Origin: Paracoccaceae bacterium
GTDB taxonomy: Bacteria > Pseudomonadota > Alphaproteobacteria > Rhodobacterales > Rhodobacteraceae
Assembly: GCA_024636555.1 (NCBI GenBank)
Contig: JAGXGW010000064.1
Coordinates: 62,001 to 126,000 of the forward strand
Length of the DNA stretch: 64,000 bases
Direction: 5' to 3'
The notes below the pieces were generated by a model, which did no database searches, was not told the DNA's origin, and was given only the letters and a program-made list of their open reading frames with translations. Shown piece after piece: positions 1 through 10,449 of the stretch. Every line of letters starts with the position of its first letter. Position 1 is the first letter of the stretch. The translations under genes and the position numbers were made by a program.

Positions 1-594
1 GCTGTCCAGCATCGCCGCGTCAAGTACCGCCCATGCGAAGGCGCGGCGCTCTCCGGCATAGGCGATCAGCGTGTCGATATAGGTCTGCGGCATCACGGCG
101 CTGTCCAGCATCGCGCCTTGCAAAAGGCTGCGCGCGGTCTCGCGGCGCAACTGCTCCTCAAAGCGGCTCTCGCTCAGCCCTGCCTGTTGCAGCGCGAAGC
201 GGTAGGCATCGCGGTCAAAGCTGCCGTTGATCGACTGGAACGACGGAATGTCGAGAATCTGTTCGGCAACCACCTCGTCACCGACAGAAAGACCCAGTTG
301 CGCGGCTTCGTTGTCCAGCGCGGCAGCCGTGACAAGACGCGACAGCACGTTGCGGTCCAGCCCGTAGGACTGCGCCTCCGAAAAGCTGAGCGGCTGGCGC
401 GTCTGGGCCTCGATCGCGCGGATTTCTTCCTGAAGGCCGCGCGCATAATCATCAATGTCGATCTCCTGCCCGCCGACCGAGCCGATACTGCGCGCGCCCC
501 CCGTCAGATTGGTCGCGCCGAAACCGGCAAGCCCGACGATAAGAAGGCCCAGAAGGATCCAGACAAAGATTTTCGAGATACCGCCGCGTGCCAT
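1..594 (-). CDS. SurA N-terminal domain / PpiD-like peptidylprolyl isomerase, partial (runs off left edge)
   Basis: Minus-strand reading from ATG at 594: MARGGISKIFVWILLGLLIVGLAGFGATNLTGGARSIGSVGGQEIDIDDYARGLQEEIRAIEAQTRQPLSFSEAQSYGLDRNVLSRLV...; N-terminal TM plus SurA_N-like region. Absent from ORF track because it is open at the edge. Confidence 0.85.
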   Translation of the reverse strand, partial: MARGGISKIFVWILLGLLIVGLAGFGATNLTGGARSIGSVGGQEIDIDDYARGLQEEIRAIEAQTRQPLSFSEAQSYGLDRNVLSRLVTAAALDNEAAQLGLSVGDEVVAEQILDIPSFQSINGSFDRDAYRFALQQAGLSESRFEEQLRRETARSLLQGAMLDSAVMPQTYIDTLIAYAGERRAFAWAVLDAAMLDS

Positions 595-674
595 TATCGC
601 CTCTTTTTCGGGGAATTTACGTCTCAAAGCTGTCTACGCGCTGCATGGGCGCGGGGCAAGGCCGGATCGGGCTG

Positions 675-1850
675 TCAGAGCCGCAGCCCGGCCAGCCTGT
701 CAAAGAGCGTGCCGATGCCTGCGCTGTCCACATTGGCAAAGGCGATGCGCAGATGGCGCGCGCCTGCCGGATCATCCTTGGGCATGAACATCGTGCCGGG
801 CAGGGCCAGCACGCCGGCGGCGGCCACCATCTGCTGGGCGACCTTGTCGGAGGGCAAATCGAAGGGATGCGCGACATAGGCGAAATAGGCCCCGACGCCG
901 CGCAGCGTCCAGCCCAGTTCCGCCAGACGGGGAAAGCCGCTCTCGATCGCGGCGCGCCGCGACAGGATCTCGTCGCGCTCTCCGGCCAGCCACTGATCGA
1001 GGTTCTGCATCCCCCAAAGGGCCGCAATCTGGCCGATCTGGTTGGGGCAGATGGTGACCGTGTCGAGAAACTTCTCGACCTCGGCCAGACGGGCAGGGCT
1101 GGCCAGCATCGCGCCGACACGGTGGCCGGTCAGCCGGTAGGCCTTGGAAAAGGAATAAAGCTGGATCAGCGTCTCGTCCCAGTCGGGATCGGTGAACAGA
1201 TCATGCGCGGGGCCGCTGATGGAATGGAAATCGCGGTATGTCTCGTCCACGATCAGGGCGATTCCATGCTGCCGCGCAAGATCGGCGAAGGCGCGGATCA
1301 GCTCTGCGGGATATTCGACGCCGGCAGGATTGTTGGGGCTGACCAGCGTGATCGCGCGGGTGCGCGGGGTGATCAGGGCCGCTGCCTGTTCGGGATCGGG
1401 CAGCAAATCTGCCCCCGCAGGCAGGGGCACGGCATGCACGCCGGACATATCAAGCCACATTTTATGGTTAAAATACCAGGGGGTTGGCAGAATAACCTCG
1501 TCCCCTTCGCCGGTCAGCGCCATCATGGCTGCATTGAAGGCCTGATTGCAGCCCGATGTAATGGCCACCTGATCCCGCACTACAGAACCACCGTAAAGCC
1601 GCGCCGTGCGCGCAGCCACTTCCAAGCGCAGATCGTCGTTGCCCAGAACGGGGCCGTAAAGATGTGCCTGTGCGGTGTTGAGGGCCGCATCGGCCATCGC
1701 CTCGCGCATCGGCAGCGGCGGCAGATCGACCGGTGCGGCCTGGCTGACGTTGATCAGCGGACGTTCGGGCGGAAAATCGACACCGTCGAGCCAGCGCCGC
1801 GCCTCCATCACGGGGGGCGAGAAGGTCGCGGCGGTGCGGGTCTGTATCAT
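675..1850 (-). CDS. pyridoxal phosphate-dependent aminotransferase (class I/II)
   Basis: 391 aa; SPNNPAGVEYP, DETYRDF, SFSKAYRLTGHRVG PLP-lysine region. Confidence 0.9.
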   Translation of the reverse strand: MIQTRTAATFSPPVMEARRWLDGVDFPPERPLINVSQAAPVDLPPLPMREAMADAALNTAQAHLYGPVLGNDDLRLEVAARTARLYGGSVVRDQVAITSGCNQAFNAAMMALTGEGDEVILPTPWYFNHKMWLDMSGVHAVPLPAGADLLPDPEQAAALITPRTRAITLVSPNNPAGVEYPAELIRAFADLARQHGIALIVDETYRDFHSISGPAHDLFTDPDWDETLIQLYSFSKAYRLTGHRVGAMLASPARLAEVEKFLDTVTICPNQIGQIAALWGMQNLDQWLAGERDEILSRRAAIESGFPRLAELGWTLRGVGAYFAYVAHPFDLPSDKVAQQMVAAAGVLALPGTMFMPKDDPAGARHLRIAFANVDSAGIGTLFDRLAGLRL

Positions 1851-1927
1851 GAAAGCCTCCGTCAGGCGCGGCGCATGGGGCAGGGCGGCGATGGATATTT
1901 ATGGCAAGAAGAAGCGAAGCGCCTGCC

Positions 1928-2431
1928 TCAGTCGCGCCCGCGATAGGGTTCGACATATTGCAGCGCCATATCCCACGGGAAGAAAATCCACGTGTCCTGA
2001 CTGACCTCGGTGATGAAGGTGTCGACCTGCGGACGCCCCTTCGGCTTGGCATAGACGGTGGCGAAATGCGCGTTGGGATACATGCGGCGCACCACTTCCA
2101 GTGTTTTACCGCTATCGACCAGATCGTCCACGATCAGGATGCCGGTGCCATCGCCCATCAGTTCGGCGTCGGGGGCCTTGAGGACAGTCGCCTCGGATTG
2201 GGACTGGTGGTCATAGGATTTGATCGAGATCGTATCGACCACGCGGATATCCAGCTCGCGGCTGACGATCATGGCCGGTGCCATGCCGCCGCGCGTGATC
2301 GCCACAACCGCGCGCCACGCACCGTTGTCGGGCCCGTATCCCTGCAACCGCCACGCAAGGGCACGGCTGTCGCGGTGGATCTGGTCCCAACTGATGTGAA
2401 AGCCTTTTTCATGGGGCAGGCGGTCGTTCAT
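1928..2431 (-). CDS. gpt: xanthine phosphoribosyltransferase
   Basis: [29 protein letters not shown]...[17 protein letters not shown] motif; internal start of the 1928..2659 ORF. Confidence 0.88.
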   Translation of the reverse strand: MNDRLPHEKGFHISWDQIHRDSRALAWRLQGYGPDNGAWRAVVAITRGGMAPAMIVSRELDIRVVDTISIKSYDHQSQSEATVLKAPDAELMGDGTGILIVDDLVDSGKTLEVVRRMYPNAHFATVYAKPKGRPQVDTFITEVSQDTWIFFPWDMALQYVEPYRGRD

Positions 2432-2460
2432 GGGCGCATTCCTTTTGCGGCGGCGTTGGC

Positions 2461-3285
2461 TCAGGCGTCGTTGCGGTTCTTGACGGCGTCGATATCCGGC
2501 GCATCCACCGCCTTCATACCGACGACATGGTAGCCTGCGTCGACATGCAGAGTCTCGCCCGTCACGCCGGAGCCCAGATCGGACAGAAGATAGAGCGCGG
2601 ATTTGCCCACATCCTCGATCGTCACGTTGCGGCGCAGCGGCGAGTTCAACTCGTTCCACTTCATAATATAGCGGAAATCCCCGATCCCGGAGGCCGCGAG
2701 CGTCTTGATCGGACCGGCGCTGATCGCATTGACGCGGATATTGTCCTTGCCCAGATCCTCGGCCATATATTTGACTGATGCCTCCAGCGCCGCCTTGGCC
2801 ACCCCCATGACATTATAGTGCGGCATGACCTGCTCGGCCCCGTAATAGGTGAGGGTGAGGGCGCTGCCGCCGTCTGTCATCAGCTTTTCGGCGCGTTGCA
2901 TCACGGCGGTGAAGCTGTAGCAGCTGACATCCATCGTCATCAGGAAATTGTCGCGGCTGGTGTCCACATAGCGGCCGCGCAGCTCGTTCTTGTCGGAAAA
3001 GCCGATGGCATGCACCAGAAAGTCCAGCTTGCCCCATGTCTTCTCGATCTCGGCAAAGGCCGCGTCGATGGAGGCCATATCGGAGACGTTGCAATCGAGC
3101 AATGTGGTCACGCCGATGCTCTCGGCCAGCGGGGCCACGCGCTTGCGGAAGGATTCACCCATATAGGTAAACGCCATCTCGGCCCCTGCATCGGCACAAG
3201 CCTTGGCAATCCCCCATGCAATCGACTTGTCGTTCGCCAGCCCCATGATGAGACCGCGTTTTCCGGCCATAAGTGTATTTGACAT
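2461..3285 (-). CDS. fabI: enoyl-[acyl-carrier-protein] reductase FabI
   Basis: [41 protein letters not shown]...; SDR-type FabI signature. Confidence 0.93.
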   Translation of the reverse strand: MSNTLMAGKRGLIMGLANDKSIAWGIAKACADAGAEMAFTYMGESFRKRVAPLAESIGVTTLLDCNVSDMASIDAAFAEIEKTWGKLDFLVHAIGFSDKNELRGRYVDTSRDNFLMTMDVSCYSFTAVMQRAEKLMTDGGSALTLTYYGAEQVMPHYNVMGVAKAALEASVKYMAEDLGKDNIRVNAISAGPIKTLAASGIGDFRYIMKWNELNSPLRRNVTIEDVGKSALYLLSDLGSGVTGETLHVDAGYHVVGMKAVDAPDIDAVKNRNDA

Positions 3286-3533
3286 CGCGTGATCCCTGCC
3301 CCTGATAAACCTTGCTAGTCCTTTAGGGCAATGATGATTGCGCATCAAGTGCGGGCCACCGCGTCGCCCAAACAGCGCTTTGCGACATTCTTTTGTCATT
3401 AAAGCAGCATGTTCGTTTTTTTTCGTTGTGTTGTGAACGGTGTCGCCTTTACCTTTTGGTTGAGCACTGCGTGTTTTGGATTAGGTCATCCGGGGGGCGG
3501 TCGATAGACGCGAATAGCCAAGGATGTGATGAG

Positions 3534-4139
3534 TTGAGTGAACGTGACGGAATTTTTGCGGGCGACGATCCTTTCGAGATCGCCCGAAACTGGCTTTCGG
3601 AAGCCGAGGCTGCCGAGATCAATGATGCAAATGCGATTGCCTTGTCCACGGTAGACCCCACGGGGCTGCCCAATGTGCGGATGGTTCTGCTCAAGGAGAT
3701 CGAGGCGGATGCCTTTGTATTCTATACCAATTACGAAAGCGCGAAAGCGCGCGAGTTGGACAGCGCCGGCAAGGCGGCTTTCGTCGTTCACTGGAAATCT
3801 CTGCGGCGGCAGATCCGCGTTCGCGGACTGATCAGCAAGGAAGATGGCCCGAAAGCCGATGCCTATTACCGGTCACGCTCGCTCAAGAGCAGGCTGGGGG
3901 CCTGGGCCTCGCGCCAGTCGCGACCGCTGGGTTCGCGCACAGAACTGATGGCGGAAGTCGCAAAAATAACCGCGACAAAGGGAACCAACCCCGCACGCCC
4001 GGCGTTCTGGGGGGGATATCGGCTCGACCCGGTGGAAATCGAGTTCTGGGCGGATGGTGCGTTTCGGTTGCACGACAGGTTTGTCTGGCGTCGGGCGTCC
4101 AAAGATGACGAGTGGCAGATTGTTCGGCTCAACCCTTGA
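3534..4139 (+). CDS. pdxH: pyridoxamine 5'-phosphate oxidase
   Basis: [56 protein letters not shown]...[15 protein letters not shown]; probable TTG start within ORF 3393..4139. Confidence 0.88.
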   Translation: MSERDGIFAGDDPFEIARNWLSEAEAAEINDANAIALSTVDPTGLPNVRMVLLKEIEADAFVFYTNYESAKARELDSAGKAAFVVHWKSLRRQIRVRGLISKEDGPKADAYYRSRSLKSRLGAWASRQSRPLGSRTELMAEVAKITATKGTNPARPAFWGGYRLDPVEIEFWADGAFRLHDRFVWRRASKDDEWQIVRLNP

Positions 4140-4277
4140 GCATTTTTGCGTAAAACGGCTGTCTATAATGCGTGACACTCGCGTGACGTGAATGGAAATG
4201 CAATGCGGTAGACTATTGTTTAAGCGTGAAGTATCGGTAACTAACTAGTTAGAAACTCGAATATGTTAGAATGAGAT

Positions 4278-4826
4278 GTGGGTGACACAGTGACACAAGA
4301 TGTGACAACGACCCGCAGAGTGCTTGGCTCAGTTAAGTGGTTCGATCCCGTCAAAGGGTTCGGTTTTGTAGTTGCCGACGAAGGTGGTCCTGACATTCTG
4401 CTGCATGCCAATGTGCTGCGTAACTTCGGCCAAAGCTCCGTCGCGGACGGGGCGAAGATCGAGATAGACGTTCAAGACACCGCGCGCGGTGTCCAGGCGG
4501 TAGAGGTTTTCGGTATCCAACCGCCCGCTGGCAGCGAAGCGGCGATGCTCGCAGATTTCGAGGATATCGATCCCGAGATCATGCGCTCCGCCATTCTCGA
4601 GCCGTCCCGTGTGAAATGGTTCGACAAGGCCAAGGGCTTTGGCTTCGGGAATGTGTTCGGCCGCAGCGAGGATGTGTTCATTCACATCGAGGTGCTGCGC
4701 CGCTCCGGACTGGCCGATCTGCAACCCGGAGAGGCGGTATGCCTCAAGGTGATCGACGGCAAGCGTGGTCGCATGGCGACCGAGGTTTGTGCGTGGGAAG
4801 CCGCAGTGAAGGCGAAGCCTGAATGA
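4278..4826 (+). CDS. dual cold-shock-domain protein
   Basis: Two CSD copies: GSVKWFDPVKGFGFV and SRVKWFDKAKGFGFGNVFGRSEDVFIHIEVLRRSG. Confidence 0.88.
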   Translation: MGDTVTQDVTTTRRVLGSVKWFDPVKGFGFVVADEGGPDILLHANVLRNFGQSSVADGAKIEIDVQDTARGVQAVEVFGIQPPAGSEAAMLADFEDIDPEIMRSAILEPSRVKWFDKAKGFGFGNVFGRSEDVFIHIEVLRRSGLADLQPGEAVCLKVIDGKRGRMATEVCAWEAAVKAKPE

Positions 4827-5302
4827 TCCGCAAGGCGCTGCTGATCCTTGGACTGATTTGCAGCGCCGCCATCGCACAGGCCCAGCCTGCGGGCGCAGCC
4901 TGTCGCACCGACACCGTGACGCTGCGCGGTGATTGGGGTCAGGCACGGTTCTCCGTGGAACTGGCCGATACGCCGCAAACCCGTAGCCAGGGCCTGATGC
5001 ACCGCGAATCCATGCCGAAAAGCGCGGGCATGCTGTTCATCTACGATGCACCGCAGCGCGCGACGTTCTGGATGCGTAACACGCTGATCTCGCTGGATAT
5101 GATTTTCACCGACGACACAGGTGTGGTGCAACATGTGCACCACCGTGCGATTCCCGGTGACGAGACCACGATCGACGGCGGCGACGGTATCCTGACGGTC
5201 TTGGAAATCAACGGCGGCCTTGCCCGCGCCATGGGGATCACCCCGGGCAGCGAGATGCGGCATCCGGCCTTCGAGGCGGCGGCCGCCGCTTGGCCCTGCT
5301 GA
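4823..5302 (+). CDS. DUF192 family protein, signal peptide
   Basis: N-terminal signal sequence; QGLMHRESMPKSAGMLFIYDAPQRATFWMRNTLISLDMIF is the DUF192 core. Confidence 0.85.
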   Translation: MIRKALLILGLICSAAIAQAQPAGAACRTDTVTLRGDWGQARFSVELADTPQTRSQGLMHRESMPKSAGMLFIYDAPQRATFWMRNTLISLDMIFTDDTGVVQHVHHRAIPGDETTIDGGDGILTVLEINGGLARAMGITPGSEMRHPAFEAAAAAWPC

Positions 5303-5453
5303 ACTTGTTCCTGCTGAACCTGCCCGTGCTGAACCTGCAACGGACGATTCGGGAGCGCTGACCTTCGCGGTCTGAAAATTATCACGATCACCGCGATATG
5401 GCAGCTTAAGGGCTTTTCAATCCTCATCAGCCGGTTTAAACGCAACCTCGGTT

Positions 5454-5530
5454 CGGGGCGTAGCGCAGCCTGGTAGCGCATCTGTTTTGGGAACAGAGGG
5501 TCGGGAGTTCGAATCTCTCCGCCCCGACCA
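5454..5530 (+). tRNA. tRNA-Pro (TGG)
   Basis: CGGGGCGTAGCGCAGCCTGGTAGCGCATCTGTTTTGGGAACAGAGGGTCGGGAGTTCGAATCTCTCCGCCCCGACCA; full cloverleaf, loop TTTGGGA, encoded CCA. Confidence 0.95.
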
Positions 5531-5581
5531 GATTATCAAATCACAGACAAAGTATGTTTCGCCGCGGTTGCGTGGATACCG

Positions 5582-6097
5582 TCACTCAAGGGGCGTTCCG
5601 CCAAGTCCGGTCAGGATCTGCCGCAGGCGACGATCCAGAACCGGATCGGGATGGACAACGTAGAGCATGTCACCCGCGGCGCGCGGCACCTCCAGAAATT
5701 GCGTCGCCCCCAGTTCATAGCCTTCGGCAACCTTTTCCAGCCGCAAACGGATCACCAGCTCCGGCAATGCGTCAATCGTGCCGTCATACCGCAGGATGGC
5801 GGCGGCGGTGGCGTTCGGCGGCATCAACATCCGGCATTCGATGACAGTTTCGCTCACCTGCACGAAGCGCTGGGTCGCAGACATGCAGCCTTCGCGCAGC
5901 GTGTCGAGAATCTCCTTTGGCGGCGCGGCGAACAGGGCGCGTTGCTCCGGTAATGGCTGCCGGATTGCGGCCGGCGGGGGCCGGGGTGCCGCGCAGGCTG
6001 CGAGCACAAGATACAGCGTGACCGGCACAAAAGCCCGGGCGCGGTGCCGCAGGCGGGCAGGTGAGTCGGGCGCGTTCGGGCGTTTCTTGATCAACAT
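5582..6097 (-). CDS. hypothetical lipoprotein
   Basis: Lipobox-like LVLAACAAP near the N-terminus; no family recognised. Confidence 0.6.
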   Translation of the reverse strand: MLIKKRPNAPDSPARLRHRARAFVPVTLYLVLAACAAPRPPPAAIRQPLPEQRALFAAPPKEILDTLREGCMSATQRFVQVSETVIECRMLMPPNATAAAILRYDGTIDALPELVIRLRLEKVAEGYELGATQFLEVPRAAGDMLYVVHPDPVLDRRLRQILTGLGGTPLE

Positions 6098-6402
6098 ATG
6101 GTGTTGTCCCGTGTCCTTTGCGCATCATGCGACAGTTTGCCCGCAACTTCAGCAGGCGATCATCAATGCCCTTGCGCGTGAACCTATCCCCTGAGGGTTG
6201 GCTTATAAGAAGGGCAGATACAAAGGCTTTCCGCGCATATCCACAAATCTGTCCCCAGAGCGCCGAATCTGTTCGGTGTTGATGTTGACGATCCGCGCGC
6301 GGCGCAAATCCGGTCAAGAAGAAATTCTGTCCTGATATGGTAAATTCTGGATTGACGATCCCCGGCCCGATACGTCAGATTGTGGGGGCTGAGGTTGCGG
6401 CC

Positions 6403-6416
6403 CACTATATGTAGTG
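6403..6416. promoter_or_regulatory. NrdR-box-like palindrome upstream of nrdJ
   Basis: CACTATATGTAGTG, near-perfect 14-bp palindrome resembling the NrdR consensus (ACACwATATaTwGTGT). Confidence 0.6.
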
Positions 6417-6622
6417 TTTACCATTTGGGTCACGGCGAGGGACAAAAACAAAAACCAGATCGGGCAGAGGCCGGGCGTTTCGCCTGAATGCCGAACTGCC
6501 CATCGCATGGACCGGCTTGATGAAAGCCGGACAGCGGGATGTTTTGTCTCCTTGTGACCTTGGTGCGGTGGTGTCGCGCAAAGACGCGGGATCGATAATG
6601 AACGCTAAAGATGGGGCAGACC

Positions 6623-9600
6623 ATGAAAATCGAGAGAAAATTCACGACATCCGGGCAGGACGCATATGCGGCGCTGGATTTCGTCAAGACAGCGTCTGAA
6701 ATCCGCAATCCCGATGGCACCGTGGTGTTCCGTCTGGACGAGGTCGAAGTTCCTTTAAGCTGGTCGCAGGTGGCATCCGACGTCATCGCACAGAAATATT
6801 TCCGCAAGGCCGGCATTCCGGTCAAACTCAAGCGTGTTGCCGAAAAGGGCGTGCCGAAGTTCCTGTGGCGCTCGGTTCCCGATGGCGAGAATGTCGAGAA
6901 AGTGGGCGAAACCTCCTCCAAGCAGGTGTTTGACCGTCTCGCGGGCGCATGGGCCTATTGGGGCTGGAAAGGTGGCTATTTCAGCACCGAAGAGGATGCG
7001 CGCGCCTATTACGACGAAATGCGCTACATGCTGGCCAGCCAGCGCGCCGCTCCCAACAGCCCGCAGTGGTTCAACACCGGCCTGCATTGGGCCTACGGCA
7101 TCGATGGGCCGAGCCAGGGCCATTACTATGTCGATTACAAAACCGGCGAGCTGACCAAATCCACCAGCGCCTACGAGCACCCGCAGCCGCATGCCTGCTT
7201 CATCCAGTCGGTCAAGGACGATCTGGTCGGCGACGGCGGCATCATGGACCTGTGGGTCCGCGAGGCGCGTCTGTTCAAATACGGCTCCGGCACCGGCACC
7301 AATTTCTCCAGCCTGCGCGCCGATGGCGAGCGGCTGTCCGGCGGCGGCAAATCCTCCGGCCTGATGGGTTTCCTCAAGATCGGGGACCGCGCTGCGGGTG
7401 CGATCAAATCGGGCGGCACCACGCGCCGTGCGGCCAAGATGGTGATCGTCGATGCGGATCATCCCGACATTCAGGAATACATCAACTGGAAGGTGAAAGA
7501 GGAGCAGAAGGTCGCCAGCATCGTCGCAGGCTCCAAGATGCACGAGCAGAAGCTCAACGCGATCTTCGCCGCGATCAAGGCTTGGGACGGCAGCACCGAG
7601 GATTCGGTGGATCCCGCCAAGAACCCGCAGCTCAAGGATGCGATCCGCGGCGCGAAAAAGGTCATGATTCCCGAGACCTACGTCAAGCGCGTGCTGGATT
7701 ATGCCAAGCAGGGCTACGGCTCCATCGAATTCCCGACCTATGACACCGATTGGGACAGCGAGGCCTATGCCTCCGTGTCCGGCCAGAACTCCAACAACTC
7801 GGTCCGCGTCACGGATGCGTTCCTCAAGGCGGTCGAGACCAATTCCGACTGGGAGCTGATCCGCCGCACCGACGGCACTGTTGCCAAGACCATCAAGGCG
7901 CGTGATCTGTGGGAAGACATTGGCCACGCCGCATGGGCCTGCGCCGATCCCGGCATCCAGTATCACGACACGGTCAACGACTGGCATACCTGCCCCGAAG
8001 ACGGCGCGATTCGCGGCTCGAATCCCTGCTCGGAATATATGTTTCTTGATGATACGGCCTGCAATCTGGCCTCGATGAACCTGCTGACCTTCTACAAGGA
8101 CGGCGAGTTCCAGGTCGAAGACTACATGCATGCCACACGTCTGTGGACGCTGACGCTGGAAATTTCGGTGACGATGGCGCAATTTCCGTCCAAGGAAATC
8201 GCGCAGCGCTCCTACGACTTCCGCACGCTGGGTCTGGGCTATGCCAATATCGGCGGTTTGCTGATGAACATGGGTCTGGGCTATGACAGCGACGAAGGCC
8301 GCGCCATGTGTGCCGCCCTGACCGCAATCATGACCGGCGTCTCCTATGCCACATCTGCCGAGATGGCAGGCGAGCTGGGTGCTTTTGACGGCTACAAGCG
8401 CAACAGCAAGCACATGCTGCGCGTCATCCGCAACCACCGCAACGCAGCTTACGGCGCAACGGATGGCTATGAAGCGCTGGCCACCAAGCCGGTGCCGCTG
8501 GATCACGCCAACTGCCCTGACCAGCGTCTGGTCGAACTGGCCAAATCGGCATGGGACGAGGCGCTGCGCCTCGGCGAAAAGCACGGCTACCGCAACGCCC
8601 AGACCTCCGTGATTGCCCCCACCGGCACTATCGGTCTGGTGATGGATTGCGACACCACGGGCATCGAGCCTGACTTCGCGCTGGTGAAGTTCAAGAAACT
8701 TGCCGGTGGCGGTTACTTCAAGATCATCAACCATTCGGTCCCCGCCGCGTTGGAAAAGCTGGGCTACCGCTCGGCCCAGATCGAGGAGATCGTGTCCTAT
8801 GCGGTCGGTCACGGCAGCATCGGCAACGCGCCCGGCATCAACACGACCAGCCTGATCGGCCACGGTTTCGGCCCGCGCGAGATCGAAAAGGTCGAAGGCG
8901 CGTTGGGATCGGCTTTCGATATCCGCTTCGTGTTCAACCAGTGGACGCTGGGCAGCGAGTTCTGCCAGAATGTGCTGGGGATCCCGGCTGAAAAGCTGAA
9001 CGATCCCACATTCGACCTGCTGCGTCATCTGGGATATATGAAAGCAGATGTCGAGGCGGCGAACGACCATGTTTGCGGCACGATGACGCTGGAAGGTGCA
9101 CCGCATCTTGATCCTTCGCATTACCACATCTTCGATTGCGCCAATCCTTGCGGCAAAAAAGGCAAGCGTTATCTTGGGGTTAACAGCCATATCTATATGA
9201 TGGCCGCAGCCCAGAGCTTCATCTCTGGCGCGATCTCCAAGACGATCAACATGCCCAACGATGCCACCATCGAAGACTGCCAGAAAGCCTACGAGCTGAG
9301 CTGGAAACTGGGCGTCAAAGCCAACGCGCTCTATCGTGACGGCTCCAAACTCAGCCAGCCGCTGGCATCGGCGCTGGTCGAGGATGATGACGAGGCGATG
9401 GAAATCCTCGAAAGCGGATCGGCGCAGGAGAAGGCCGCCGTGATCGCCGAGAAGATCGTCGAGAAGATCATCATCAAGGAAATCGCCCGAGGCCGTGAAA
9501 AGCTGCCCGAGCGGCGCAAGGGCTACACTCAAAAGGCCATCGTCGGCGGTCACAAGGTCTATCTGCGCACCGGCGAATATGGTGACGGCCAGCTTGGCGA

Positions 9601-10288
9601 GATTTTCATCGACATGCACAAGGAAGGCGCGGGCTTCCGTGCGATGATGAACAACTTCGCCATCGCCGTGTCGGTCGGCCTGCAATACGGTGTGCCGCTG
9701 GAAGAGTTCGTCGATGCCTTCACCTTCACCAAATTTGAGCCCGCCGGGCTGGTGCAGGGCAATGACAGCATCAAGAACGCGACCTCGATCCTTGATTATA
9801 TCTTCCGCGAACTGGCCGTGTCCTATCTGGATCGCACCGATCTGGCGCATGTCCAACCCAAAGGGGCCAGCTTTGACGATCTGGGCCGTGGCGAGGAAGA
9901 GGGCGTGTCGAACGTGTCGGAAATCTCCGAGACAGCCGCATCGCGCAGCCTTGAGGTGCTCAAGCAGATCAGCTCCACCGGCTATCTGCGCAAGCGCCTG
10001 CCACAGGAACTGGTGGTGTTTCAGGGTGGCCAGAACGGTATGAACGAGTTGATGGCGACAGGCACCCACGGCCTGATGCCGGAGACCTCCTTCCGCGCTG
10101 CCGCGAGTGTGTCGACCACGACGACAACAGCGGTTGCCAGCGGCACGGTCAGCATGGATGCCCGCACCAAGGCCAAGATGCAGGGCTATGAGGGCGAGGC
10201 TTGCGGCGATTGCGGCAACTACACGCTGGTCCGCAACGGCACCTGCATGAAGTGCAACACCTGCGGCGCGACAAGCGGATGTAGCTGA
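6623..10288 (+). CDS. nrdJ: vitamin B12-dependent (class II) ribonucleotide reductase
   Basis: ~1221 aa; [33 protein letters not shown]-terminal [28 protein letters not shown]. Confidence 0.95.
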   Translation: MKIERKFTTSGQDAYAALDFVKTASEIRNPDGTVVFRLDEVEVPLSWSQVASDVIAQKYFRKAGIPVKLKRVAEKGVPKFLWRSVPDGENVEKVGETSSKQVFDRLAGAWAYWGWKGGYFSTEEDARAYYDEMRYMLASQRAAPNSPQWFNTGLHWAYGIDGPSQGHYYVDYKTGELTKSTSAYEHPQPHACFIQSVKDDLVGDGGIMDLWVREARLFKYGSGTGTNFSSLRADGERLSGGGKSSGLMGFLKIGDRAAGAIKSGGTTRRAAKMVIVDADHPDIQEYINWKVKEEQKVASIVAGSKMHEQKLNAIFAAIKAWDGSTEDSVDPAKNPQLKDAIRGAKKVMIPETYVKRVLDYAKQGYGSIEFPTYDTDWDSEAYASVSGQNSNNSVRVTDAFLKAVETNSDWELIRRTDGTVAKTIKARDLWEDIGHAAWACADPGIQYHDTVNDWHTCPEDGAIRGSNPCSEYMFLDDTACNLASMNLLTFYKDGEFQVEDYMHATRLWTLTLEISVTMAQFPSKEIAQRSYDFRTLGLGYANIGGLLMNMGLGYDSDEGRAMCAALTAIMTGVSYATSAEMAGELGAFDGYKRNSKHMLRVIRNHRNAAYGATDGYEALATKPVPLDHANCPDQRLVELAKSAWDEALRLGEKHGYRNAQTSVIAPTGTIGLVMDCDTTGIEPDFALVKFKKLAGGGYFKIINHSVPAALEKLGYRSAQIEEIVSYAVGHGSIGNAPGINTTSLIGHGFGPREIEKVEGALGSAFDIRFVFNQWTLGSEFCQNVLGIPAEKLNDPTFDLLRHLGYMKADVEAANDHVCGTMTLEGAPHLDPSHYHIFDCANPCGKKGKRYLGVNSHIYMMAAAQSFISGAISKTINMPNDATIEDCQKAYELSWKLGVKANALYRDGSKLSQPLASALVEDDDEAMEILESGSAQEKAAVIAEKIVEKIIIKEIARGREKLPERRKGYTQKAIVGGHKVYLRTGEYGDGQLGEIFIDMHKEGAGFRAMMNNFAIAVSVGLQYGVPLEEFVDAFTFTKFEPAGLVQGNDSIKNATSILDYIFRELAVSYLDRTDLAHVQPKGASFDDLGRGEEEGVSNVSEISETAASRSLEVLKQISSTGYLRKRLPQELVVFQGGQNGMNELMATGTHGLMPETSFRAAASVSTTTTTAVASGTVSMDARTKAKMQGYEGEACGDCGNYTLVRNGTCMKCNTCGATSGCS

Positions 10289-10335
10289 CGCGAAGCGACC
10301 CATGCGCGTGCAAGGGTCTGAAGGGTAACGAACGG

Positions 10336-10362
10336 ATCGGGGCAGGGCTGACCTGCCCCGAT
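10336..10362 (+). terminator. hairpin terminator after nrdJ
   Basis: ATCGGGGCAGG-GCTGA-CCTGCCCCGAT perfect 11-bp stem, weak T-tract. Confidence 0.6.
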
Positions 10363-10416
10363 GGCATTTTCGGGCGTTGAAGACAATCCTCCACCTCACC
10401 GTCACACGCGCGGCAC

Positions 10417-10441
10417 GGAACCCAAACCTGCCGCCCGTGTT
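10417..10441 (+). promoter_or_regulatory. EcfG-type promoter candidate upstream of AI-2E transporter
   Basis: GGAAC-N17-GTT; very close (9 bp) to the annotated ATG. Confidence 0.35.
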
Positions 10442-10449
10442 GACCCTCT

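Noticed and set aside
6755-10405. 1216-aa ORF antisense to nrdJ
   Set aside because: Shadow ORF produced by strong GC3 codon bias; lacks recognisable domains and exactly overlaps a well-supported gene
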